Shown here: one piece after another, positions 53,601 through 63,826 of the stretch
Layout of the letters: the number at the start of each line of letters is the position of its first letter
Position numbering within the stretch: position 1 is the stretch's first letter
Origin: Streptomyces sp. NBC_00523
GTDB taxonomy: Bacteria; Actinomycetota; Actinomycetes; Streptomycetales; Streptomycetaceae
Length of the DNA: 64,000 bases
Assembly (NCBI RefSeq): GCF_036346615.1
Contig: NZ_CP107836.1
Span: forward strand, 806,001 to 870,000
Direction: 5' to 3'
Translations under genes and position numbers: made by a program
Notes under the pieces: model-generated
The model's database searches: none
Told to the model about the DNA's origin: nothing
The model's input: the letters and a program-made list of their open reading frames with translations, nothing else

Positions 53601-54033
53601 CTTCGACTTCACCTGGCCGGAGGTGAAGGCCGGTGACCCGGACAACATCGAGGTCGTCGGGACGGGCCCCCAGGTGCTGAACGTCGCCTCCGGCGAGGGT
53701 GACACGAAGCTGGCGTTCCTCGGGAGCGCCGCCGAGGGCAAGGCGTCGGGCACGGTGACGCTCACGTACACCGACGGCACCACGCAGCAGGCGGAGATCG
53801 GCTTCAGCGACTGGACGCTGGGCGGCGGCTCACAACAGCCGTCGTACGGGAACACGGTGGCGGTGCACACCGAGTACCGCGATGTGCAGGGCGGCGGAAA
53901 GGACCCGGTGGGCACCGAGATCTTCACGACCGCGCCGATCGCGCTCCAGGCCGGGAAGCAGCTCGCGTCCGTGACGCTGCCGGGCACCACGGAGGGCGGG
54001 ATCATCCACGTCTTCGCGGTGGCCACCGCCTGA
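50683..54033 (+). CDS. Secreted GH92 alpha-mannosidase
   Basis: The 1116-residue protein starts at GTG after GCAGGAA and has a signal peptide ending near APASAAPA. GH92 hallmarks: YVDPLIGTSNAGNTYPGAVQPFGM at the domain entrance, GFSLTHLNGVGCSGANGDIP, SMLEPTLTSDVDGRYLG, GTFSGWDQYR and PGNDDAGTMSSWYVFSALGMYP. The catalytic region covers about 50-800. A NEW3-type beta domain and a jelly-roll tail follow, probably for binding or spacing. The family removes alpha-linked mannose from glycans, calcium-dependently. It is a monocistronic gene with a LacI-type operator and a strong terminator. Confidence 0.95.
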   Translation: MPQTHTRRTHTAIRAVGSVTAAALAVAGLTAAAAPASAAPARDTVRNPVSYVDPLIGTSNAGNTYPGAVQPFGMLAWSPQNSRGKQVSTPAPGGYQYDAKKIRGFSLTHLNGVGCSGANGDIPIMPYVGDVDSSPTSDTTDAKYASDFSHDDETATPGYYKVGLASGASAALTTTARTGSGEFGFPADKPASLLFRTSNSETGSTDATVRIDKAARTVTGSVTAGNFCGPQSANNRKDLYTLYFTAHFDKPFAKTGTWKDGTLTPGSTSASGGTGYSSSGNAVEGKGSGGYVTFADGTTEARAKVAVSYVSAANAEANLRKENGPGKSFGTVKRQAAANWNEALKAVEIGGGTETQRTAFYTALYHSMLEPTLTSDVDGRYLGADRKPHRLSKGQKAQYGTFSGWDQYRAQVQLMALLNPRAGSDYAQSLFNYANQRDGEWDRWLLQNGKTSVMSGDPSDAALAGIYAFGGRDFDVKGALKSLVTAATVPTANDSDSSGCNVECVGQRPALDKYLELGYVPADNCHCWGGAAETLEDAAADYGLSELSRRLGNKGDAKKFLDRSGNWTNVFDANATEQGGYIRDRKSDGSWAGTFTPGTGAGFVEGTSARYTWMVYSDVAGLAGAMGGNERATERLDAFFRTPDGKFDFSAKDGTRYDPTNEPDINAPYLYNYFGAPYKTQETVRAELDQLWTDGPGGIPGNDDAGTMSSWYVFSALGMYPQNPSRADLTLTAPLFPHAVVHTGHGKKITIEAPAASADHTYIHGLKVNGRTSTKPWVGDSLVEHGGRLDFTLGTTPDTTWGSAPADAPPSFPGGGLKYFTGASPDQLKVEPGGEGTQTVVKVQSLETKATTVHWEAQAPEGVTVTPSEGDFTVPASGAAQAKLTVSAGKDTAEGYYTVPVTLTSSAGTELPKTSAAVTVAEKNGLLWNRNSTGTSADDENPQANFDGEGWSYSAQALAAAGAAPGGTVSSGGFDFTWPEVKAGDPDNIEVVGTGPQVLNVASGEGDTKLAFLGSAAEGKASGTVTLTYTDGTTQQAEIGFSDWTLGGGSQQPSYGNTVAVHTEYRDVQGGGKDPVGTEIFTTAPIALQAGKQLASVTLPGTTEGGIIHVFAVATA

Positions 54034-54051
54034 CCGGATCCGCGCAACGGC

Positions 54052-54085
54052 AAGGGCCGGTCCCCCGCGCGGGGGACCGGCCCTT
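54052..54085. terminator. Perfect 34-bp palindrome between GH92 and katG
   Basis: AAGGGCCGGTCCCCCGC is followed directly by its reverse complement. It can terminate both convergent genes. Confidence 0.85.
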
Positions 54086-54094
54086 CCGGTGTCG

Positions 54095-56459
<2,365 letters not shown>

Positions 56460-56555
56460 TACGAACACGCGATGGAACGGATCAACGCCGATGACGGACC
56501 CGGCGCGGGTGCGGGTCGCGAAGGCCCTGTGTACGACGCCGGAACCCCTGTCCGG

Positions 56556-57170
56556 TCAGCCGTCCCCCCGCCGGTGCACGCTCACCGCGTAGCCGCCGCC
56601 CTCATACGGGGCCGCGTCCCAGGTGGCGAAGCGGTCGACGGGGGTGAGCCCGGCGGCGGCGCAGTGGGCGTCGTACTCCGCGAGGGTGAGGCCGGGTGGT
56701 ACGGGGAGGTGGGCCGCGTCCAGGCCGAACCCGGCGACCAGCAGACCGCCCGGGCGCAGCGCTCCGGCGAGGCGGGCGACGACGGTGGCCTCGGTGCCGG
56801 GGGCGACCAGCGCCATCACGTTGCCCGCGGCGACGACGAGGTCGAACCCCGGTTCGATGGAGAGCGCGTCCGGGTCGAACGCGGCCAGGTCCGCTCGGTA
56901 CCAGGGCAGCCCGGGCGCCTGCTCGCGCGCGACAGCCAGCATCGAGGCGTCGACGTCCACTCCGGTGCAGTCGTACCCGAGCTCCGCGAGCCGGATCGCG
57001 ACCCGGCCGGTGCCGCAGCCGGCGTCCAGCACCCGCGCCCCGGCGGGCACCAGCGCGGCGCAGAACCGCGCCTCGCCGTGCATGTCCTTGCCGCTGCGGG
57101 CCAGGGCCGCGAAGCGGGCGGCGTAGTCCTCGCCCGAGGTGTCTCCGGTCAGTTCGCTCCAGCGGTTCAT
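56556..57170 (-). CDS. Class I SAM-dependent methyltransferase
   Basis: The 204-residue protein has the Rossmann-fold methyltransferase motif I VLDAGCGTGRVAIRLAELG, motif II acidic GVDVDASML, and LVVAAGNVMALV. It probably methylates a small molecule. The start ATG 57170 lies 26 bp after the stop of the upstream kinase gene on the same strand, so the two may be cotranscribed. Substrate unknown. Confidence 0.88.
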   Translation of the reverse strand: MNRWSELTGDTSGEDYAARFAALARSGKDMHGEARFCAALVPAGARVLDAGCGTGRVAIRLAELGYDCTGVDVDASMLAVAREQAPGLPWYRADLAAFDPDALSIEPGFDLVVAAGNVMALVAPGTEATVVARLAGALRPGGLLVAGFGLDAAHLPVPPGLTLAEYDAHCAAAGLTPVDRFATWDAAPYEGGGYAVSVHRRGDG

Positions 57171-57196
57171 GCGGGCCACTGTAGACGCGGCCCTGG

Positions 57197-59419
57197 TCAG
57201 CCCGACTTCGGCGGCCGTCCGGCGTCGAACGCGAAGACGGTGTTCCGGGCGGCGGCCACGATCACCACGCGTCCGGCGACGGTCACGCGGGGGCTCTCGC
57301 CCGCCTGGCCGGTCAGGCCGTCGGCCCTCGGGTCCGTCGCCCACAGCACCGTGCCGTCGGACGGGGAGAGGGCGACGACACGGCCGGTGGCGGAGCTGAA
57401 GAGCAGGGCGCCGTCCCCGGCCACGGGGCCCGACGCGCCCTCCACGCTGGTCTGCCGGGACCACTTCTTCCGGCCGGTTGCGGGGTCGAAGGCGGTGACG
57501 CGGCCGGTCTGCCCGCTGATGTACACGGTGGAGCCCGCCATGCCGGGCGTGCCCTCGTACGTGGTGTCCAGCGGGCTGTTCGTGACCTTTCCGGAGACCG
57601 GGTCGACCCGGGTCACCGCGTCGTAGCCGGTGAGGGCCGTGCCCTCGGTGTGCTCGCGGAGCAGGACGAGCCGGCCGCCGGCGGCGCCCACGGGCACGCC
57701 GGGCCCGTCCAGCGCGATGGCCCGGCCCCAGGTCCCCTTGGCCGGGTCCACCGTGTGGACGACCGGGCGGCGGACCGCATCGCCCCGGATCTCCGCGTGC
57801 GTCACGCACATGGCGAGGAGCGCGTCACCCGCCAGGACGGGGGCGCACCGGGAGCCTCCGGGGAAGGACGCGGTCCAGATCAGCTCGCCGCTGTGCGCGT
57901 CCCGGGCCTCGAAGGCGTCGTCGGAGGCGTTGACGGTGATCACGGTGGAGCCGGTCACCACGGCGTCCTGGGTCCGGCCCGTGACGGCGGTCGACTGGGC
58001 GCCGGAGACCGTGGACCACAGCTCCTTGCCGCTGTCGGCGTCGACGGCCACCACCTCGTCGCCCCGCGCCTCGGGGTCGTCCTGGGCGGCGAAACGGTAA
58101 CCGATCACGGTGTCGTCGGTGGCGCCCACCAGGTGCATGCCCTGGACGGGGACGCCGGGGCTCTTCACCGTCCAGGCGCGCGAGCCGTCCCGGACGTCGA
58201 TCCGGGTGGCGACGACGCCGCCGCCCCCGCAGAACGCCGCCTCGCCGCGCGCGACGCACCGCAGCTCGTCCGGGATGTCCTCCTGGCCGCCGGGCACGGT
58301 CACGCGCCAGGGCCTGAAGCCGCCCGGCAGGGTACCGGCGGGCTCGGCGACCGTGCGGGCCTTGGGGTCGTCCGGATCCTCGCCGAGGCCGCCCGCCTTG
58401 AGGACTGCCACTCCCCCGCCGATCGCGGCCACGGCGACCGCCGCCGCGAGCACGGGCCGCCAGCGGCCGCGCAGTCCGCGGCCGCCGGGCGAGCCGGTCC
58501 GCTCCGGGGCGGGGGCGCCCGGCGCCTCGGTGTCGCGCGTGGCCAGGTGGTGCTGGGTGGCCATGTCCCGGGTGCGGCCGGGGGCGCGCCCGGCCGCCGC
58601 CGCGCCGCCGAGGTCGGCGGGCAGGTCCCGTAGCAGCTCCAACAGCTCGTCGGCGGAGGGCCGGCCCTCGGGGTCCTTGCCCAGGCACGGTTCCACGACG
58701 GTGCGCAGCCGCCCCGGCACGGCGTCCAGCGAGGGTTCCTCGTGCACCACCTGGTAGGCCGTGAGGTAGGGGCTGTCCGCGTCGAAGGGGCCGTGGCCCG
58801 TGGCCGCGTACACCAGGAGGGTGGCCAGGGAGAAGACGTCGGAGCGCGGTCCGACGCCGCGCGGCGCCTGGAGCTGTTCCGGCGACATGAAGGGCGGGGT
58901 GCCGATCACGCGTCCGGTCATCGTCAGGGTCTGCTGGTCGGCGGCGCGCGAGATGCCGAAGTCGATGACGCGCGGCCCTTCGGGGGACAGCACGACGTTC
59001 GACGGCTTCAGGTCGCGGTGGACGACCCCGACGCGGTGGATGTCGCGCAGCGCCTCGGCGAGCCCGATGGCCAGGTTGCGCAGTCCGGCCCCGTTCAGCG
59101 GGCCCTCGGCGGCGATGCGCTCGGCGAGGGTGGGGCCCTCGATGTAGGTGGTCGCCATCCAGGGCTGTTCGGCCTCGGGCGCGGCGTCCACCACGGCGGC
59201 GGTGAAGGCGCCGCTGACCCGGCGCGCCGCCGCGACCTCCTGGCGGAAGCGGATGCGGAATTCGGTGTCTCCGGCGAACTGCTGGTGGATCAGTTTGATC
59301 GCGACGGGCCGGCCGGAGCTCGTACGGGCCAGGAAGACCGTGCCCATGCCCCCTGATCCGAGCCTCGCCTCCAGCGGATAACCGCCGATCTCGGCTGGAT
59401 CGCCTGCGCGCAGCGACAC
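57197..59419 (-). CDS. Ser/Thr protein kinase with extracellular PQQ-like beta-propeller
   Basis: The 740-residue protein has a kinase domain (about 13-275: GSGGMGTVFLAR, Lys42 in VAIKLI, VVHRDLKPSNVVL, DFGISR, MSPEQL), a Pro/Ala-rich linker, a membrane helix (PVLAAAVAVAAIGGGVAVLK, about 325-350) and a PQQ-type beta-propeller outside the cell (VDADSGKELWSTVSG, DAHSGELIWTASF, FDPATGRKKWSRQ, LSPSDGTVLWATD). It could transmit an external signal to internal targets. GTG 59419 was chosen because homologues start VSLRAGDP-like; upstream in-frame GTG codons exist. Confidence 0.88.
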   Translation of the reverse strand: MSLRAGDPAEIGGYPLEARLGSGGMGTVFLARTSSGRPVAIKLIHQQFAGDTEFRIRFRQEVAAARRVSGAFTAAVVDAAPEAEQPWMATTYIEGPTLAERIAAEGPLNGAGLRNLAIGLAEALRDIHRVGVVHRDLKPSNVVLSPEGPRVIDFGISRAADQQTLTMTGRVIGTPPFMSPEQLQAPRGVGPRSDVFSLATLLVYAATGHGPFDADSPYLTAYQVVHEEPSLDAVPGRLRTVVEPCLGKDPEGRPSADELLELLRDLPADLGGAAAAGRAPGRTRDMATQHHLATRDTEAPGAPAPERTGSPGGRGLRGRWRPVLAAAVAVAAIGGGVAVLKAGGLGEDPDDPKARTVAEPAGTLPGGFRPWRVTVPGGQEDIPDELRCVARGEAAFCGGGGVVATRIDVRDGSRAWTVKSPGVPVQGMHLVGATDDTVIGYRFAAQDDPEARGDEVVAVDADSGKELWSTVSGAQSTAVTGRTQDAVVTGSTVITVNASDDAFEARDAHSGELIWTASFPGGSRCAPVLAGDALLAMCVTHAEIRGDAVRRPVVHTVDPAKGTWGRAIALDGPGVPVGAAGGRLVLLREHTEGTALTGYDAVTRVDPVSGKVTNSPLDTTYEGTPGMAGSTVYISGQTGRVTAFDPATGRKKWSRQTSVEGASGPVAGDGALLFSSATGRVVALSPSDGTVLWATDPRADGLTGQAGESPRVTVAGRVVIVAAARNTVFAFDAGRPPKSG

Positions 59420-59543
59420 TCTTCCCGACCTCTCGTCCCCGTGCACCTCTGCCGTCACGGACCCCGTCTGTGCTGGACACAAACTAGTCGCAGGGTGGTG
59501 GGGCGGGACAACGCGGGTGACACGTGCAGGCGGGTGCGTGACG

Positions 59544-59571
59544 GGCCGCCCCGGCCGGGACCGGGGCGGCC
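59544..59571 (-). terminator. Hairpin terminator after the chitinase gene
   Basis: GGCCGCCCCGG (59544-59554) pairs perfectly with CCGGGGCGGCC (59561-59571) around a 6-base loop, 16 bp past the chitinase stop on the minus strand. Confidence 0.75.
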
Positions 59572-59586
59572 GTTCGGGTCGGCGGG

Positions 59587-60807
59587 TCAGCAGGTGCCGA
59601 GGTCCTGCCAGACTCCCCATTCACCGGTGGAGCCGGGCGTCTCGTTCTGGGTCCACCACTTGGCCTTCCAGGTGTGTCCCCCGTACGAGACCGTGTCACC
59701 GCCGTTGTAGACGGCTGCGGCGCTCCACGCGGTGGCGGTGCAGCTGCCGGTCGGGGGCGGCGTGGTCGGCGGGGTGGTGGTGGGCGGGGTGACGCCCGCG
59801 AACTTCACCGAGTACTTCGCGAAGTCCCAGTCCGCCTGCGCCACGCTGCTGCACGTGCCGGAGGTCTTGCCGTTGTTGTCGGGCGGGGTGCACTGGCGGT
59901 CGCGGTTGAGGGACCAGAAGGTGAAGCGGTCCATGTGGTGGCCGGTGGCGAAGTCCAGGACGGTCTGGAAGTCGGCCTGGGTGAAGTACTCGCCGGTGTC
60001 GCTGCGGCCGTTCATGCCGGAGAAGCCCTCGTGGGCGTACGCGGTGGCCTCGTCCCAGCCGAAGGTGGACCGCAGGATCGCGTTGAAGTTCGTCAGGGCG
60101 CTGGTCTGGGCGGCGGCCCCGTTGAAGCCGCCGTCGAACGGCATGATGGAGAAGTTGTTCGGCGTGAAGCCCTGCGCCTTGGCCTCATTGAGCATCTGCT
60201 TGCCGAACCAGCCGGTGCCGTCGGCGGTGCCCGCCGTGGTGACGGAGACGTAGAGGCCGGGGTTGTTCTGCTGGAGGATCTTGGCGGCGCCGATCTCGCG
60301 GGCGATGGCGGCCGTGTTCTCGTACTCCGGTTCCTCCAGGTCGAAGTCGATGGCCTTCAGCTGGTACTTGGTGATGACCTGCTGGTACGCGGCGGCGGTG
60401 GAGGCCGCGTCGGAACAGGTCTGGCCGAGCTTCGTCCCGCCGTAGCCGCCGATGGACACCGACACGTCGCCGCCCTTGGCGCGGATCGCGCTGATGACGG
60501 AGGCGACCGCGGTGTCCGAGGAGACCGGCGACGTACCGTCCCAGGTGGGGCTGCATCCGCCGCCGTTGGGGGCCAGGATGAAGGCGAGCTGGAACGCCTT
60601 GAGGCCGGAGGCGTCCATGATGGCGCCCGCGTCCGGCGGATTGTTGTCGTGCGGCATCAGATAGGGCGCAGCGGCGTACCAGCGGTTGGAGAGCGCGGTG
60701 GCGTCGGCGGACGCACCCGATGCCTGCTGCACGGCGAAGGCCGCGAGTCCTGCGGTGGCCAGGGCGGCGGTGGCCACGCCGGAGAGCAGAGCGCGAAGAC
60801 GTCTCAT
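59587..60807 (-). CDS. Secreted GH18 chitinase with C-terminal CBM5/12 chitin-binding domain
   Basis: The 406-residue protein has a signal peptide (residues 1-32), a GH18 barrel with the catalytic strand KAIDFDLEEPE (Asp154, Asp156, acid Glu158), and SIGGYGGTKLG upstream of it. A Thr/Pro linker (TPPTTTPPTTPPPTG) leads to a CBM5/12 domain ending GEWGVWQDLGTC with aromatic residues (ATAWSAAAVYNGGDTVSYGG, TWKAKWW). It hydrolyses chitin outside the cell. ATG 60807 follows GGAGCC, and a DasR-like box lies 63-78 bp upstream. Confidence 0.95.
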   Translation of the reverse strand: MRRLRALLSGVATAALATAGLAAFAVQQASGASADATALSNRWYAAAPYLMPHDNNPPDAGAIMDASGLKAFQLAFILAPNGGGCSPTWDGTSPVSSDTAVASVISAIRAKGGDVSVSIGGYGGTKLGQTCSDAASTAAAYQQVITKYQLKAIDFDLEEPEYENTAAIAREIGAAKILQQNNPGLYVSVTTAGTADGTGWFGKQMLNEAKAQGFTPNNFSIMPFDGGFNGAAAQTSALTNFNAILRSTFGWDEATAYAHEGFSGMNGRSDTGEYFTQADFQTVLDFATGHHMDRFTFWSLNRDRQCTPPDNNGKTSGTCSSVAQADWDFAKYSVKFAGVTPPTTTPPTTPPPTGSCTATAWSAAAVYNGGDTVSYGGHTWKAKWWTQNETPGSTGEWGVWQDLGTC

Positions 60808-60869
60808 GGAGGCTCCTGTCGGGAGAAGGTGCCGCCAAGAATCGGAGGATGACGCATTCACGTCAATGA

Positions 60870-60885
60870 GTTGGCCTAGACCATT
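60870..60885 (-). promoter_or_regulatory. DasR-like operator upstream of the chitinase gene
   Basis: Read on the minus strand the site is AATGGTCTAGGCCAAC, a good match to the DasR consensus ACTGGTCTAGACCACT with the TGGTCTAG core intact. Confidence 0.75.
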
Positions 60886-60984
60886 GCGCATTCTTGAAGA
60901 TCCCGCCGCGCGCCCGCGAGGCGTGTGACCGATATCGGAACACCTTCCGTCCGTATTACGGGTCGCTCAGCTAGGGTGTCGCGC

Positions 60985-61833
60985 GTGTCCTTCCCTCTCG
61001 CCTTCCGTCATCTCGTGGACGACGCCGCGGTCTTCCCGCCCGGCCTGGCTCCGCTGCCGCGCGCCGTGACCGAGCACGCCGGGCACCTCGCGTCCGGCCA
61101 CGCCGGGCTCGTCGGCCCGTTCGTGATCGGCGCCGACCGGCTCGCCGAACTGGCCGGACTGGCCGAGCCCCGACTCTTCCCCGGCGGCCTGCGGGTGAGC
61201 GTGGTGGCCGGGCCCGCCGCGCTCCGGTCAGCGCTGGCCGTCTTCGCGGGGACCGACCGGCTCGTACCGGCGGCCGTCGAGTTCAAGCCGGACCCCGCCC
61301 TGCCCCTCGGGCCCCAGATCGAGGAGCTGGCCGCACTCGGCTTCCCCGGCACGGTGTACGTGGAGGTGCCGCGCCCCGGTACGCGGACCTGGGAGCAGGC
61401 GCTCGCCCTGGTGGTACGCCACGGCTTCCGGCTGAAGTTCCGCACCGGCGGGACCGAGGCGGCGGCGTTCCCGGACGAGGACGAGGTGGCGGCGTGGATC
61501 CACGGGGCCGTGGCCGCCGGGGCCGCCTTCAAGTGCACGGCCGGGCTGCACCACGCGGTCCGGCACACCGCCGCCGCCACCGGCTTCGAGCACCACGGCT
61601 ACCTCAACGTGCTCCTGGCGGCGGCCCGGGCCCGCGCCGGAGCGCCCCTGTCCGGGATCCGCGCGGCCCTCGCCGAGCGTGATCCGGAGGCGCTGGCCCG
61701 GGCCGTGACCGCGCTTCCGGCCGCCGAGGCCGCCGCCGCGCGGGAGGCGTTCGTCTCGTACGGGTCGTGCAGCGTGCTCGAACCGCTGGAGGACCTGACC
61801 GCTCTGGGCCTGCTCGGCCCCGCCACCACCTGA
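60985..61833 (+). CDS. Conserved hypothetical protein encoded next to fumarylacetoacetase
   Basis: The 282-residue protein begins VSFPLAFRHLVDDAAVFPPG at GTG 60985; another in-frame GTG three codons earlier is possible. Visible motifs include VEFKPDPALPLGPQIEELAA, FRLKFRTGGTEAAAFPDEDE, FKCTAGLHHAVRHT, HHGYLNVLLA and SYGSCSVLEPLEDL. It has no signal or membrane segment. I do not recognise a family with known activity. Its stop is 25 bp before fahA, indicating a shared operon and a possible role in tyrosine catabolism. Confidence 0.8.
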   Translation: MSFPLAFRHLVDDAAVFPPGLAPLPRAVTEHAGHLASGHAGLVGPFVIGADRLAELAGLAEPRLFPGGLRVSVVAGPAALRSALAVFAGTDRLVPAAVEFKPDPALPLGPQIEELAALGFPGTVYVEVPRPGTRTWEQALALVVRHGFRLKFRTGGTEAAAFPDEDEVAAWIHGAVAAGAAFKCTAGLHHAVRHTAAATGFEHHGYLNVLLAAARARAGAPLSGIRAALAERDPEALARAVTALPAAEAAAAREAFVSYGSCSVLEPLEDLTALGLLGPATT

Positions 61834-61858
61834 CCACCCGTCACCGAAGGGCCCTCGC

Positions 61859-63091
61859 ATGACCACCCACCCCGCCACCTGGGCCGAGGACGCGGCCGGA
61901 AGCGCGTACGACGTCGACAACCTCCCGTACGCCGTGTTCTCGACCGCGGACGGCGCCCCGCGCGTCGGCGTCCGCATCGGTGACCACGTCCTGGACCTGG
62001 GCGCCGCCGCCACCGCGCTCCGTCCCGACTGGGCGCCGCTGCTCGACGCGCCCGCGCTCAACCCGCTGATGGCCGCGGGCGCGACGGTGTGGGCGGAGGT
62101 CCGAGCCTGGGCCACCGCACTGCTCACCGACACCGCTTACCGCGACCGCGTCCGCCTGGTGCCGCTGGCCGACATCACGCTGCACCTGCCGTTCGAGGTC
62201 GGGGACTACGTCGACTACTACGCGTCCGTGGACCACGCCACGAACGTCGGGCGGATCTTCCGGCCCGACGGGGACGCCCTGATGCCCAACTGGCGCCATC
62301 TGCCGGTCGCGTACCACGGCCGCGCGGGCTCCATCGTCGTCTCGGGCACCCCCGTGCACCGCCCCGCCGGACAGCGCAAGGCCCCCGCCGACCCGGCGCC
62401 CAGCTTCGGTCCTTCGCTGCGCCTGGACATCGAGGCCGAACTCGGCTTCGTCGTCGGCCGAACCGTCCCGCTCGGGCAGCGCGTCGCGACCTCCGAGTTC
62501 ACCGAGACAGTGTTCGGCGTGACCGGCGTCAACGACTGGTCCTCGCGCGACATCCAGGCGTGGGAGTACGTCCCGCTGGGCCCCAACCTCGGCAAGTCCT
62601 TCGCCACCAGCATCAGCGCCTGGGTCACCCCGCTCGCCGCGCTGGAGCACGCCCGCACGGAACTGCCCGGCCAGGAACCCGCCGTACTGCCGTACCTGCG
62701 CGAGGCGGGCCCGTCGGGCTACGACATCGACGTGGAGGTCGAGGTCAACGGCACGGTGGTGGCGCGCCCGCCGTACGCGTCCATGTACTGGTCGCCCGCG
62801 CAGATGCTGGCCCACCTCACGGTCAACGGCGCCTCGCTGCGGGTCGGCGACTTCTACGCGTCGGGCACCATCTCGGGGCCCGGAAAGCACCAGCGCGGCT
62901 CGTTCCTCGAACTGTCCTGGGGCGGCAAGGAGACCTGGACGGCGGGCGGCAAGGAACGCACCTTCCTCCAGGACGGCGACGAGGTCGTCCTGCGCTACTC
63001 GGCGCCGGCCGCGCGGGGGCGCATCGGCCTGGGCGAGGTCCGTGGCAGGATCCTCCCCACCATCCGGCCGATCCCCGAAGAGGTGGAATGA
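61859..63091 (+). CDS. fahA: Fumarylacetoacetase
   Basis: The 410-residue enzyme performs the last step of tyrosine and homogentisate breakdown, splitting fumarylacetoacetate into fumarate and acetoacetate. It shows the N-terminal SH3-like region and the catalytic FAH domain: FEVGDYVDYYASVDHATNVGR, metal-ligand EAELGFVVG, NDWSSRDIQAWEYVPLGPNLGKSFATSIS and GTISGPGKHQRGSFLELSW. It sits between the hypothetical gene at 60985 and an IclR regulator, with which it overlaps by 4 bp. Confidence 0.96.
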   Translation: MTTHPATWAEDAAGSAYDVDNLPYAVFSTADGAPRVGVRIGDHVLDLGAAATALRPDWAPLLDAPALNPLMAAGATVWAEVRAWATALLTDTAYRDRVRLVPLADITLHLPFEVGDYVDYYASVDHATNVGRIFRPDGDALMPNWRHLPVAYHGRAGSIVVSGTPVHRPAGQRKAPADPAPSFGPSLRLDIEAELGFVVGRTVPLGQRVATSEFTETVFGVTGVNDWSSRDIQAWEYVPLGPNLGKSFATSISAWVTPLAALEHARTELPGQEPAVLPYLREAGPSGYDIDVEVEVNGTVVARPPYASMYWSPAQMLAHLTVNGASLRVGDFYASGTISGPGKHQRGSFLELSWGGKETWTAGGKERTFLQDGDEVVLRYSAPAARGRIGLGEVRGRILPTIRPIPEEVE

Positions 63092-63780
63092 CACCGCCGA
63101 ACGACTCCGAGAGCGGCGGCTCGCAGACCCTGGAGCGCGGACTCGCCCTCCTGGTCGAACTGAGCCGCCACCCGGAGGGCCTGACGACCAGTCAGGTGTC
63201 GGCCGCGACGGGGTTCCACCGCTCCATCGCGCACCGCCTGCTCGTCTCGCTCCACCGGACGGGGTTCGCCGCGCGCGACGACGGCGGCCGCTACACCGTG
63301 GGCTCGGCCGTGACCGGGCTCCTCGGCGGCACTGGCCCCAGCCTGCGGACCGTCGCCGAGCCGGTCCTGCACCGCCTCGCCCGCCGCCTGGACGCCACCG
63401 CGAGCCTGGTCGAGGCCGTCGGCACCGCCGCCGTCACCACGGTGGTGGCCGAACCGCCGACGGACGGCCCCCTGTTCTGGTACCGCAAGGGCAGCCGCGA
63501 CCCCCTGGACCACGGCTCCGGCGGTCTCGCCGCACTGGCCTCCGGCCCCCCGCGCACCGCCGAACCGCCCCGCGTCCAGGCGATCCGCGAGACCGGCTAC
63601 GTCATCACCCACAGCGAGGTCAACATCGGCGCCCACGGCATCGCGGCCCCGCTGCCGGGCTGGCCGGTCCGGGCCGCGATCAACGTGGTCACCTCCGACC
63701 CCGAACTCGCCGACCGGGCCGTCCCGCACGTCCTGGAGGCCGCCGCCGCGATCGGCACGCTGGGCGACCACCTGGGGTGA
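63088..63780 (+). CDS. IclR-family transcriptional regulator
   Basis: The 230-residue protein has an IclR winged HTH (SQTLERGLALLVELSRHPEGLT, VSAATGFHRSIAHRLLVSLHRTGF) and a C-terminal effector domain (HRLARRLDATASLVEAVG, GYVITHSEVNIGAHGIAAPL). ATG 63088 overlaps the fahA stop as ATGA. Its position suggests it controls fahA and the tyrosine pathway, with an aromatic intermediate as ligand. A perfect 18-bp hairpin begins in its stop codon. Confidence 0.92.
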   Translation: MTPPNDSESGGSQTLERGLALLVELSRHPEGLTTSQVSAATGFHRSIAHRLLVSLHRTGFAARDDGGRYTVGSAVTGLLGGTGPSLRTVAEPVLHRLARRLDATASLVEAVGTAAVTTVVAEPPTDGPLFWYRKGSRDPLDHGSGGLAALASGPPRTAEPPRVQAIRETGYVITHSEVNIGAHGIAAPLPGWPVRAAINVVTSDPELADRAVPHVLEAAAAIGTLGDHLG

Positions 63781-63822
63781 ACGGCGTACCGGCCGTGGTG
63801 AACGCGGCCGGTACGCCGTTCA
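63778..63822. terminator. Perfect 18-bp stem hairpin between convergent genes
   Basis: The left arm (63778-63795) starts in the IclR stop codon and pairs perfectly with 63805-63822 around a 9-base loop. It can terminate transcripts from both sides. Confidence 0.85.
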
Positions 63823-63826
63823 CCTG

